A DNA stretch of 64,000 bases, taken from NCBI RefSeq assembly GCF_000298195.1, contig NZ_BAHC01000135.1:1-64000 (forward strand), in the 5' to 3' direction. The notes beneath the pieces were generated by a model. It searched no databases. It worked only from the letters and a program-made list of their open reading frames with translations, and was not told the DNA's origin. This document shows, piece by piece, positions 27,484-34,726 of the stretch. The position numbers and the translations under genes were made by a program. Numbering within the stretch: the stretch's first letter is position 1; each line of letters starts with the position of its first letter. The DNA comes from Gordonia rhizosphera NBRC 16068 (GTDB lineage: Bacteria > Actinomycetota > Actinomycetes > Mycobacteriales > Mycobacteriaceae).

Positions 27484-27591
27484 CGCGGTCTCCTGGGACT
27501 CGTATCCGTGCAGGTCATGGTAGTCGGCATCCGCATACCGGCCAACGACGGCGCACGCCATCGCCGCCCGCTATCGGGGTGCTCACCTACC

Positions 27592-27621
27592 GGAGTCACG
27601 AGAACGGCTGGATGCAACAAC
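27592..27621 (-). promoter_or_regulatory. ECF-type promoter of the sigma factor gene
   Basis: GTTGTTGCA (27621-27613) and TGACTCC (27598-27592) on the minus strand, 14 bases apart, match exactly the boxes upstream of the surface protein gene. The -10-like box is 109 bases from the ATG at 27483, leaving a long leader. It indicates positive autoregulation. Confidence 0.65.
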
Positions 27622-27745
27622 TTTTCGGCAGAGAGTTCGGCTGCCGTGCGAAAACGAGCGGGTCATCTACTCGATCGACGCGTCCGCACGGTTCCCGAGA
27701 GTCCGAGGCCGTCGATGTGATCGGACGCCGAGCGATGATCGACGA

Positions 27746-27985
27746 ATGCCACGCACCAGCTTGTTCGACCTGATGCAGCGACGCGCCCTGTTGCCGAGCG
27801 GCTTCGAGCGCGTGCTCACCGGTCGCGGCCGCGACATCACGGCCTCACAATTGTGGTCACCAGTGCGTCGTCGGGGATGGGTCGAGTAGCCGCGCGTGCG
27901 CTCGCATCGCGCGGTGCTCACGTCATCGGGGTGGCTCGCCGCGGGAGTGAATTGCGTTGGCTGGCACAGGACGTATCAGCGCACG
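27746..27985 (+). pseudogene. Short-chain dehydrogenase, truncated and frameshifted
   Basis: ATG 27746 starts MPRTSLFDLMQRRALLPSGF, typical of an actinobacterial SDR subgroup. After GRGRDIT the frame shifts near 27845, and the NAD-binding strand resumes as TIVVTSASSGMGRVAARAL and GAHVIGVARRGSELRWLAQD. Homology ends near 27985, where unrelated sequence and the peptide 1 gene begin. The catalytic Tyr-x-x-x-Lys is lost. It is a dead gene, probably cut by a rearrangement at its 3' side. Confidence 0.75.
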
Positions 27986-28029
27986 ATGCAGCTGAACTAC
28001 TCCACCGCTGTGACCTGATTCGGAAACCG

Positions 28030-28095
28030 TCACAAGAGGAGATCGTACACCGCGTTGAGAATGTTACGAATGAACTCTGCGATCACAATCAACAT
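28030..28095 (-). CDS. 21-residue hydrophobic peptide 1
   Basis: ATG 28095 to TGA 28030. The peptide begins MLIVIAEFIRNILNAVYD and ends in three Leu. A near-perfect ribosome site (AAGGGAGG, 5-base spacer) precedes it, far stronger than chance. Two further genes of exactly the same length and pattern (I-x-[E/Q]-[F/L]-[V/I]-x-x-I-L-x-A-V) lie at 31895 and 32288 on the same strand. The leader back to a TAGACT -10-like box (28135-28140) is shared with peptide 2. Net charge is about -1 and one amphipathic helix is likely. No known family; a type I toxin, a leaderless secreted peptide or a small membrane regulator are possible. Confidence 0.7.
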   Translation of the reverse strand: MLIVIAEFIRNILNAVYDLLL

Positions 28096-28137
28096 GGGAA
28101 CCTCCCTTCGGCTCGCGGTTGATCGTGTCTTTTGAGT

Positions 28138-28303
28138 CTAGGGCATGTCTCCCAATTCCCTTTGCGGGTCTTGGCGGCTCGTTGGCCCTCTGGCGGCGTT
28201 GTCGTCGGTCACGATAGCTGCCGCTATCGCTCCCTCCTCCGCCTTGCCAGAGAACCAACGACTCCGCCAATACCTTGCAGAAGAATTGGGAGACACGCCC
28301 TAG
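28138..28303. mobile_element. MITE-like palindromic element
   Basis: The 166-bp element is bounded by 21-bp inverted repeats, CTAGGGCATGTCTCCCAATT at 28138-28157 and its near-complement at 28283-28303 (20 of 21 match). The outer CTAG is probably the duplicated or preferred target, as for IS5-type elements with GGGC(A/G)TGTCTC ends. The interior is also an imperfect palindrome (GGCGG...CTCGTTGG...CTCTGG on both arms) around GATAGC-TGCC-GCTATC. It encodes nothing and would need a transposase in trans. It abuts the -10 of peptide 1. Confidence 0.7.
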
Positions 28304-28344
28304 TGGCGTGGCTCGGAAATAGGTGACTGGTCTCCTGCGTCCGA

Positions 28345-28400
28345 TAGGCGGCTGGCTGCGTTGCCGTCGGTCAGAATGCGCCGCTATCGCCAACTTTTCG
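28345..28400. repeat. Partial second copy of the MITE core
   Basis: GGCTGCGTTGCCGTCGGTCA followed by GCCGCTATCGC repeats the centre of the adjacent element (GGCGGCGTTGTCGTCGGTCA ... GCCGCTATCGC). It is a fragment of a second, decayed copy. A 17-base string, GTCATCTACTCGATCGA, beyond it (about 28429-28445) also occurs near 27663-27679. Confidence 0.45.
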
Positions 28401-28428
28401 GCGCCGGGGGGAAGAAGCCGCGAGTCAT

Positions 28429-28647
28429 CTACTCGATCGACAACGCCTGCAGGGGACATACGCTGACCGCGCGGCCGGCATGTGCCCGATCCCCCGGGGC
28501 GATGACCGGCTCGCGGGTACCGTCGAGCGGCACCGGATAGCCCCATTGATCGCGGGTCACGGTATGGGGGAGAAGCTCGGCGCACAGGCCACGGCCGTCG
28601 CAGCGGGTCCAGTCGACGTGCAGGTGCGGTGCGGTGCGGGTGGTCAT
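28429..28647 (-). CDS. Small ferredoxin
   Basis: 72 residues. HLHVDWTRCDGRGLCAEL and a C-terminal VCPLQAL give three Cys in the pattern C-x5-C ... C-P, as in the [3Fe-4S]/[4Fe-4S] ferredoxins of actinobacteria. It probably takes electrons from, or passes them to, the NuoF-like protein encoded just upstream; its ATG overlaps that gene's stop (TGATG). It is the last gene of the five-gene redox operon. Confidence 0.85.
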   Translation of the reverse strand: MTTRTAPHLHVDWTRCDGRGLCAELLPHTVTRDQWGYPVPLDGTREPVIAPGDRAHAGRAVSVCPLQALSIE

Positions 28648-29906
28648 CAGCGGTGTCCTCTTCCTCGTGCGATACACCGGCCGCGGGCGTGGGCGTCGAC
28701 GTCGCGGGCGAACACCCGCAGCGCCGAGCGGACCATCCGCGCGGTCCCGTCTGGATGGCTGCACGCTCCGCGTTGGTCGATCGTCGCGGCCAGCCGGGCC
28801 ACCGTGTTTGCGCGGGCCGGACCACCGATGACCAGCAGATCGTGGGTGGCGTCGGCGAGGGCGGGCAACCCGAACATGCACGGGCCGCACTGTCCGGCGC
28901 TTTCGCCGGCGAGGTGATCGACGATCCCCGCAGTGACCGCGAGCCCGCATTCGTTGCGCCGCAGATAACGGATGATGCCGGCGCCCGGTGCGGCACCGAC
29001 GGTGCCCAGCGACGCCTGCGACAGCGCCAACGACCCGATCCGGCCCGGATGAACCCAGGTGCCGTGGAAGCCACCGACGAGAACACCGGACACCACGTCG
29101 GGCGGCAGGTCCTCCACCATCGACAGGATCGTGGCGAGTGGGGTTCCCAGCGGAGTCTCGACGACGCCGTGGATGCCCGTTGCGCCGCTGAGGGTGACGA
29201 TCATCGTGCCCGGCTCGTCCGGGGTCCCCGCCGATCTGAACCAGTCCGACCCGAAGCGGGCGATCGTTGCGAGATGGGCCAGGGTTTCCACGTTCTGCAC
29301 GACCGTCGGCCGGCCACGCAGTCCCGAGACCGCTAGTGGTTGGCGCCGGTCGCGGGGAATCCCGACGCCGCCGTCGAGGCGATCGACCACGGCGGATGCC
29401 TCACCGTCGACGAAGCGGTCGCCGCTGCCGACGACGGTCACCTCGGTCTTATCCCATCCGGTGGCGACGCGGTGGCCGACGATCGCTTCCAGGCGTTCGA
29501 CGAGGGCGGGTGGTGTGTACAGGTAGCAGGTGGTGGCACCGACCGCCCGCGCGGCGGCGGTGAGTCCGTCGAGGACGAGATGGGGAGACCCGGTGAGCAG
29601 CGCGATGTCCTTGCGGCTCAGGGGCTCTCCCTCGGCGCCGTTGGCGACGGCGACCGGCCGACGACGTCGGGTCGCCGCCTCGCGGGTGACCGCGAGTTTG
29701 CGTCCGACCGGAAACGCCGCTCCGCCACGGCCGGTCAGTCCCGCGGCGGTCGCCACGTCGATGAGGGAGCCGTCGGTGACCGGCAGCGGGCCGTAGATCT
29801 CGTGATGGCGGGCGAGGTCGTCGCCGGCGCCGGTCAGGAGCCGATGTCGCGTCGAGGTCATGATCGAGGGTGGTGGGGGAGGGGCGATGCGTTCGGTGCT
29901 GGTCAT
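28647..29906 (-). CDS. NuoF-like NADH/flavin/Fe-S oxidoreductase subunit
   Basis: 419 residues. It resembles the 51-kDa subunit of complex I: GLTGRGGAAFPVGRKLA near 58 (FMN/NADH loop), VANGAEGEPLSRKDIALL near 88, then VVQNVETLAHLATI near 200 and the iron-sulfur signature ESAGQCGPCMFG near 338. A later Cys (GACSHPDGTARM) could be the fourth cluster ligand. No other complex I subunits are nearby, so it is a stand-alone NAD(P)H dehydrogenase module that feeds the adjoining membrane ferric-reductase-like protein or ferredoxin. It overlaps both neighbours. Confidence 0.85.
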   Translation of the reverse strand: MTSTERIAPPPPPSIMTSTRHRLLTGAGDDLARHHEIYGPLPVTDGSLIDVATAAGLTGRGGAAFPVGRKLAVTREAATRRRRPVAVANGAEGEPLSRKDIALLTGSPHLVLDGLTAAARAVGATTCYLYTPPALVERLEAIVGHRVATGWDKTEVTVVGSGDRFVDGEASAVVDRLDGGVGIPRDRRQPLAVSGLRGRPTVVQNVETLAHLATIARFGSDWFRSAGTPDEPGTMIVTLSGATGIHGVVETPLGTPLATILSMVEDLPPDVVSGVLVGGFHGTWVHPGRIGSLALSQASLGTVGAAPGAGIIRYLRRNECGLAVTAGIVDHLAGESAGQCGPCMFGLPALADATHDLLVIGGPARANTVARLAATIDQRGACSHPDGTARMVRSALRVFARDVDAHARGRCIARGRGHR

Positions 29907-30478
29907 CGAGGGATCGCCTTTCCGACGGGTTGCATGCGTGTCTGCTGGTATTCGGCGAAATCCGTGCGGAGCCGAACCGTCACCGCTGCGCCGACGACGA
30001 GTGCGCACACGGCGCACACCGTGATCATCCACAGCTGCCCGACGTCGGTGCCGCTGCCCAGCGTGTGGACGAACGCCAGTGGCCAGAGCGCATAGGTGGC
30101 CCAATGCAGGGCTCGGAACGTGTTGGGGCCCAGACGGTTGCGTAGCAGGCTCGACACGATGACCACGATGAGCAGGTCGAGCGCCAGGGTGCCCAGACCG
30201 ACCCACAGCCCGCGATACGCCGATCCGAACGGCAGGATCGCGTCGATCAGATTCACCTGCGCGTACGGGTCGATGATCATCGTGCCGACGTGGAGTGCCA
30301 CGAGCAGCGTCGAGGTCAGCGCGGCGAACTGGTGCACCGACTGCACCGCGAACCTCGGCAGCCCGAACAGGGTGCGACCGGATCGGGTGGCGATGCCGAG
30401 CGCCACCGTGATCGTCAGCAAGAGCAGGGCGGTGATCCCGGTGCCGCGTCCCAGCGCCCACAATGCCTCGTTGATCAT
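29903..30478 (-). CDS. Ferric-reductase-like/YedZ-type membrane haem protein
   Basis: 191 residues with about five or six transmembrane helices: ALLLLTITVALGIA near 16, VHQFAALTSTLLVALHVGTM near 50, LGTLALDLLIVVIVSSLL near 95, ALHWATYALWPLAFVHTLGSG near 125, ITVCAVCALVVGAAV near 152. Paired His residues in helices 2 and 4 (VHQF, ALHVG, ALHWA, FVHTL) fit two b-type haems. It would carry electrons across the membrane. It overlaps the ApbE and NuoF-like genes by ATGA on each side, which strongly couples the set. Confidence 0.85.
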   Translation of the reverse strand: MINEALWALGRGTGITALLLLTITVALGIATRSGRTLFGLPRFAVQSVHQFAALTSTLLVALHVGTMIIDPYAQVNLIDAILPFGSAYRGLWVGLGTLALDLLIVVIVSSLLRNRLGPNTFRALHWATYALWPLAFVHTLGSGTDVGQLWMITVCAVCALVVGAAVTVRLRTDFAEYQQTRMQPVGKAIPR

Positions 30479-31485
30479 GCCGCGGCCTCGCTTTCGTTCG
30501 GCCAGCCGCCCAGGGTCACGACCGTGCGGTCGCGCCCGACGAGACGGGCGGGTAGACCGGTCTCGGCCAGCCACCGATGTCCCGCCGCACCTTTCACGAT
30601 GCATCCGGTGGTCACGATGTTCGCCTCGACGCAGCGGGCCGCGACCGCGGTGACGGTGCGCCAGTGCGCGGGCGCCGGGCGGCCGGTGGCGGGATCGATG
30701 ATGTGATGGTGTTCGGCTCCCGAGCGGTCCCGCCACCGCCGGTGCAGGGTGCTCGAGGTGGCGATCGCGCCCTCGCCCAGGATCGCGATCTGGGTCGCCG
30801 GTTCCCCGGGCCCGTCGTCGACGAGGATCTGCCAGCCGCCGTCGGGGGTGACGCCGCGGGCACTGATATCGCCACCCAGGTTCACCAGGACCCCGCATCC
30901 GAGGGCGTCGGCGACGGTGTCGGCGGCGCGATCGGCGGCGAAGGCCTTGGCGGTGGCACCGAGGTCGAGCAGGACGCCCTCGGGAACGGTGAGCATGTCA
31001 CCGTGGCGGCGGATCATCCCCGCGTGTGCTCGTCGCGCGACGAAGCTGGGGCGGCCGACGGGGGAGGTGGTTGTGCCCGTGCGGAGGGCGTCGATGTCGC
31101 GGTCGTATCCCAGTAGCACGAGATGGTGTCCGACGGCGGGGTCGACCGCACCGCCGGAGAGCCGGGCTGCGTCGAGTGCGGTGTCGACCAGCGCGGCGAG
31201 GGTCGGGGAGATCCGTGTGGGTCGCCCGGCCCGGATCGACGGCGAATACAGTTCGGCGTCGTCACGAAACCGGCTGCATGCCCGGTCGACGTCGGCGAGC
31301 ACCCGTTCGACGAGGATCTTCGCGGCGCCGGCATCGCCGGGCCGGGTGACGGTGACGGCGGCGTCCATACCCCAGACCCGCCAGGTGACGGTGGTGGTGT
31401 CGCTGGTGTGGGAGGGATGCGTGGTGTCGGAGGGCTGCGTGGTGTCGGAAGGCTGCGTGACGTCGCGAGGATTGGCGGTCATCAT
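30475..31485 (-). CDS. apbE: FAD:protein FMN transferase (ApbE)
   Basis: 336 residues. ApbE attaches FMN covalently to Thr/Ser of partner proteins. Motifs: TWRVWGMDAAVTV near 33, ACSRFRDDAELYSPS near 68, LLDLGATAKAFAADRAAD near 170 (FAD pocket), LVNLGGDISARG near 195 and HHHIIDPATGRPA near 245 with the metal Asp. The N-terminus has a short tandem repeat (QPSDTT, QPSDTT, HPSHTS) and no clear signal peptide, unusual as many ApbE proteins are exported. The likely target is a redox protein of the operon. It overlaps the next gene by ATGA and the previous by one base. Confidence 0.9.
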   Translation of the reverse strand: MMTANPRDVTQPSDTTQPSDTTHPSHTSDTTTVTWRVWGMDAAVTVTRPGDAGAAKILVERVLADVDRACSRFRDDAELYSPSIRAGRPTRISPTLAALVDTALDAARLSGGAVDPAVGHHLVLLGYDRDIDALRTGTTTSPVGRPSFVARRAHAGMIRRHGDMLTVPEGVLLDLGATAKAFAADRAADTVADALGCGVLVNLGGDISARGVTPDGGWQILVDDGPGEPATQIAILGEGAIATSSTLHRRWRDRSGAEHHHIIDPATGRPAPAHWRTVTAVAARCVEANIVTTGCIVKGAAGHRWLAETGLPARLVGRDRTVVTLGGWPNESEAAA

Positions 31486-31766
31486 CAGCTCCCGCTGCTT
31501 TGACCGTGTGAGGAACCGAAGCCGGGCGAAACGGCCGGCGCCTGGTTATTCCACCCCTGAAAGGTGCCGCCCGAGTCGTCCGATGACGACTCGCCGTATT
31601 CCGCGGACCCGTCGGAACCCGTGGTGGTCACCGAGCCACCCGTCGTGCTGTGGTGTGTGTCGGCGTATGCGAGCGCCGACGTCGTGCCGACCACGGCAAT
31701 CGCGCCGATGCCCAGGGCAACCGTCGCACCCTGCATGCGTCGGAACCCGGCGGTGCGTGTGTCCAT
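31485..31766 (-). CDS. Small secreted Ser/Gly-rich protein of the redox operon
   Basis: 93 residues. A signal peptide (VALGIGAIAVVGTTSALA) ends near residue 33, followed by a short Ser/Thr/Gly/Asp-rich, probably disordered chain (GGSVTTTGSDGSAEYGESSS). Its stop overlaps the apbE start. In comparable actinobacterial operons this place is often taken by an FMN-binding protein flavinylated by ApbE. No FMN-binding domain is visible here, but its Thr/Ser-rich tail is exported. A role as a flavinylated carrier is only inference. A 7-bp hairpin (GTCGGAG-TGTT-CTCCGAC) lies at 31788-31805 in its leader. Confidence 0.7.
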   Translation of the reverse strand: MDTRTAGFRRMQGATVALGIGAIAVVGTTSALAYADTHHSTTGGSVTTTGSDGSAEYGESSSDDSGGTFQGWNNQAPAVSPGFGSSHGQSSGS

Positions 31767-31894
31767 GCTGTCTACCTTCGGTCGATCGTCGGAGTGTTCT
31801 CCGACTCGACTTCCAGCATCCGCAGCATGACTGTGAGATCGCTGAAGCCCAGCTACGAATCAGCCCTTGACGACAGCAGATCGGCGTGGGTGGC

Positions 31895-31960
31895 TCACCA
31901 GAGGAAGTTGTGCACCGCGCTGAGAATGTTGAAGACGAACTCTCCGATCAGTATCAACAT
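31895..31960 (-). CDS. 21-residue hydrophobic peptide 2
   Basis: ATG 31960 to TGA 31895. It begins MLILIGEFVFNILSAVHN and ends FLW, 21 residues. It aligns with peptide 1 without gaps (identity at M1, L2, I3, I5, E7, F8, N11, I12, L13, A15, V16, L20). AAGGGAGGT is five bases before the ATG. The leader to a TACACT -10-like box (32002-32007) is conserved with peptide 1: ACTCA-x-A-x-GACA-x-GATC-x-ACC then GCCGAAGGGAGGT. Net charge is about -1. Same possible roles as peptide 1. Confidence 0.75.
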   Translation of the reverse strand: MLILIGEFVFNILSAVHNFLW

Positions 31961-32287
31961 GGGGCACCTCCCTTCGGCCATCGGGTCGATCCTGTCGTAT
32001 GAGTGTAGTCCCGATCACAGGGCACGGCGACGTGATTAACCCGTTCAATCGACCCGCACAACGCACCTGTCGGGCTTGGAAGTGCTTGTGCAGCAGTATT
32101 TTCCGAACATAGGTCAAACGAACGAACGCGGCACCGCGCCGGGCCGTCGGCACATGCCGAACGGACCGCGGCCGCAGTGCCGCGTCTGATCGAGCTCGAG
32201 GTCAAGCGATGCCGTCCGGCCATCCACGCCGACGTCCGGGCGGAGAGGGGTTACTCGCTTGACAAATCGGACCGCTGGAGACCGGAC

Positions 32288-32353
32288 TCACCAGAGGAAG
32301 CCCGCAACTGCGCCGAGAATTCCCTGGACCAACTGGGCAATAGCGTAAAACAT
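32288..32353 (-). CDS. 21-residue hydrophobic peptide 3
   Basis: ATG 32353 to TGA 32288. It begins MFYAIAQLVQGILGAVAG and ends FLW. It is exactly 21 residues, keeps I5, I12, L13, A15, V16, F19, L20 and W21 of peptide 2, and has no charged residue. The ribosome site is GGAGGGAGGT with a 5-base spacer. Its leader is only weakly similar to the other two, so it is the diverged member. It lies between peptide 2 and the divergent SDR operon. Confidence 0.72.
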   Translation of the reverse strand: MFYAIAQLVQGILGAVAGFLW

Positions 32354-32542
32354 GTGCAACCTCCCTCCGACGTGGTCGTGAGCCGATGTCGGGTGTCGCC
32401 ACCCGCCCCATCGGGTCTCGCGATTGGGTTTTGGGGCGGCCGCCGTAACGGATCACGAGACCACCCGGTTAGGACATCGCCGCGTGTCAGACCCGCGTTA
32501 CACGTCGCCGAGACTTTTTCGAGATCGGATCCCACCCAATCT

Positions 32543-32567
32543 CTTGAACTTGAAGGCGGATTCAAGT
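32543..32567 (+). promoter_or_regulatory. Operator-like repeats before the SDR/acyl-CoA dehydrogenase operon
   Basis: CTTGAACTTGAA (32543-32554) is a tandem motif. ACTTGAA-GGCGGA-TTCAAGT (32548-32567) forms a perfect 7-bp inverted repeat with a 6-base spacer, 40 bases before the SDR ATG. The complementary tandem TTCAAGTTCAAG recurs at 42559-42570 upstream of the phosphotriesterase gene. The TetR protein encoded at the end of this operon is the prime candidate to bind it. Confidence 0.55.
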
Positions 32568-32606
32568 ACGTTCGTGACAATTGATCCGCGACAGAGGGAC
32601 GTGCTG

Positions 32607-33422
32607 ATGCAGCTCGAGGGCAAAGTGGCCATCGTGACCGGAGGCGCCGGCGGTATCGGCGCCGCGCTCGCCACCGCACTCACGGAGAATGGTGCGCGGG
32701 TCGTCCTCACCGACATCGACAACACCTCCCTCGGGGCGATCGCCGCGCAGATCGAGACCACGTCCCCCGGAGCGGTCGCGTCGATCGCCGGCGACGCGTC
32801 CTCGGTCGATCACATCGAGGCCACCATCGACCTTGCCGAATCCCGGTTCGGGCCGGTCGATATGTACTTCGCCAACGCCGGCATCATGGGCGCGCCCTAC
32901 CTGGCCCCCGACGATGCCTGGGCGACGACCATCGACGTCAACCTCATGGCCCACGTCCGCGCGGCCCGACGACTCGTTCCCGAGTGGATCGAGCGCGGCG
33001 GCGGCTACTTCGTCTCCACCGCGTCGGCCGCCGGGCTCCTCACCCAGATCGGATCGGCCACCTACTCGGTCACCAAGCACGCGGCCGTCGGCTTCGCCGA
33101 GTGGCTCAATGTCACCTACGGCGACCAGGGCGTGCGGGTGAGCTGCCTGTGCCCGATGGGTGTCGACACCAAACTCCTGCGGCCCGACGCGAGTCCTCAC
33201 GAGGACGCGATGATCATGCAGCGTGCCGTCGAGACCGCCGGGAAGGTCCTGACCCCCGACGAGGTCGCCGAGATCGTGATGGCCGCCGTCGACGACGAGC
33301 GGTTCCTCATCCTCCCGCATCCGGAGGTGCTGGACATGTACCGGCAGAAGGGCGCCGACTATGACCGCTGGCTGCACGGTATGCGTCGCTATCAACGCAG
33401 CCTCACCGACTCCGCGTCGTGA
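32607..33422 (+). CDS. SDR-family oxidoreductase
   Basis: 271 residues from ATG 32607 (a GTG at 32601 would add two). Classical [15 protein letters not shown] near 11-22, D-[I] for cofactor choice in [11 protein letters not shown] near 36, NAGIMG near 88, catalytic Ser in STASAAG near 137 and YSVTK near 151-155. The SHAPE of the C-terminus ([20 protein letters not shown]) matches a subgroup common in lipid and sterol catabolism clusters. It heads an operon with acyl-CoA dehydrogenase, an APH-like kinase and TetR, and probably oxidises a hydroxyl intermediate of the same substrate. Confidence 0.88.
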   Translation: MQLEGKVAIVTGGAGGIGAALATALTENGARVVLTDIDNTSLGAIAAQIETTSPGAVASIAGDASSVDHIEATIDLAESRFGPVDMYFANAGIMGAPYLAPDDAWATTIDVNLMAHVRAARRLVPEWIERGGGYFVSTASAAGLLTQIGSATYSVTKHAAVGFAEWLNVTYGDQGVRVSCLCPMGVDTKLLRPDASPHEDAMIMQRAVETAGKVLTPDEVAEIVMAAVDDERFLILPHPEVLDMYRQKGADYDRWLHGMRRYQRSLTDSAS

Positions 33423-33463
33423 GACGCGAAAGCACCCTTGACCGCAGACAGAAGGAGACACAG

Positions 33464-34726
33464 ATGGATCTGCTCAACCCGTCCGCACGCAGCGAGTCCT
33501 ATCGCGCCCGGCTGCTCGAGTTCATGGACGCCCACGTCTACCCGAACGAGGCGGTCTACGACCAGCAGATGCGGGAGTCGGCGGACCCGCACGCGACCCC
33601 GCCGATCCTGATCGAACTCAAGGCGAAGGCCAAGGAGGCGGGCCTGTGGAATCTCTTCCACCCGCACCCCGAGTGGGGTCCGGGCCTGTCGAACCTCGAA
33701 TACGCCCCGCTCGCCGAGATCATGGGTCGCGTCGTATGGGCGTCGGAGGTGTTCAACTGCAACGCCCCCGACACCGGCAACATGGAGGTGCTCACCCTCT
33801 TCGGCACCGACGAGCACAAGGAGCGCTACCTCAAGCCGCTTCTCAACGGTGAGATCGCCTCGGCGTTCGCGATGACCGAACCCGCCGTCGCCAGCTCCGA
33901 TGCCACCAACGTCGAACTGTCCATGGTCAAAGACGGTGACGAATACGTCCTGAACGGGCGCAAATGGTTCGCGTCCAACGCGGTCCGCCCGGACTGCAAG
34001 GTGCTCATCGTGATGGGCAAGACCGATCCGAGCGCCCCCACCCACCGACAGCAGTCGATGATGGTGGTCGCACCCGACGCCCCCGGCCTGACCATCGTGC
34101 GCAACCTGCCGGTGTTCGGTTACGTCGACCGCGAGAGCCACGGCGAGCTGATCTTCGACAACGTGCGGGTTCCCGCGAAGGACGTGCTCTCCGGCGAAGG
34201 CGAGGGATTCGCCATCGCGCAGGCCCGTCTCGGGCCCGGCCGCATCCACCACTGCATGCGCACCATCGGTATGGCCGAGCGCGCACTGGAACTCATGTGT
34301 GCCCGCGCGACGCAGCGGGTCACCTTCGGTCAGCCGCTCGCCGACCGCGCGAACATCCAGGACTGGATCGCCGAGGCACGCATCGACATCGAGATGGTGC
34401 GCCTGCTCACGCTCAAGGCCGCCGCCATGATGGACACCGTCGGCAACAAGGCCGCCGCCACCGAGATCGCCGCCATCAAGGTCGCCGCGCCCAACATCGC
34501 GCTGAAGATCATCGACCGGGCGATCCAGGTGCACGGCGGCGGCGGTGTCACCGACGACTTCCCGCTCGCGATGGCGTACGCGCACATTCGCACGCTGCGG
34601 CTGGCCGACGGTCCCGACGAAGTGCACAAGCGGGCCATCGCGCGTCGTGAGCTGCGGCCGTACCGCAGCGGCGCCGTGCCGGAGACCGTCGCCGGCGTCT
34701 CGGATCAGGCGCTCGTGTCCCGATGA
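33464..34726 (+). CDS. Acyl-CoA dehydrogenase
   Basis: 420 residues; ATG 33464 follows GAAGGAGA. It belongs to the ACAD family: [16 protein letters not shown] near 145 binds the FAD and substrate, a beta domain follows to about 250, and the C-terminal helices contain [20 protein letters not shown] near 285, [16 protein letters not shown] near 357 and a final [14 protein letters not shown]. The catalytic base is probably an Asp or Glu in the ADGPDEVH segment, as in the ACAD10/11-like group. That group typically works with the APH-like kinase that follows; the stop overlaps its start. Confidence 0.93.
   Translation: MDLLNPSARSESYRARLLEFMDAHVYPNEAVYDQQMRESADPHATPPILIELKAKAKEAGLWNLFHPHPEWGPGLSNLEYAPLAEIMGRVVWASEVFNCNAPDTGNMEVLTLFGTDEHKERYLKPLLNGEIASAFAMTEPAVASSDATNVELSMVKDGDEYVLNGRKWFASNAVRPDCKVLIVMGKTDPSAPTHRQQSMMVVAPDAPGLTIVRNLPVFGYVDRESHGELIFDNVRVPAKDVLSGEGEGFAIAQARLGPGRIHHCMRTIGMAERALELMCARATQRVTFGQPLADRANIQDWIAEARIDIEMVRLLTLKAAAMMDTVGNKAAATEIAAIKVAAPNIALKIIDRAIQVHGGGGVTDDFPLAMAYAHIRTLRLADGPDEVHKRAIARRELRPYRSGAVPETVAGVSDQALVSR

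Noticed and set aside
27853-28122. Complete 89-residue SDR-like protein on the plus strand
   Set aside because: Only its first 45 residues are SDR-like; the rest translates the opposite strand of the peptide 1 gene. It is part of a truncated pseudogene.
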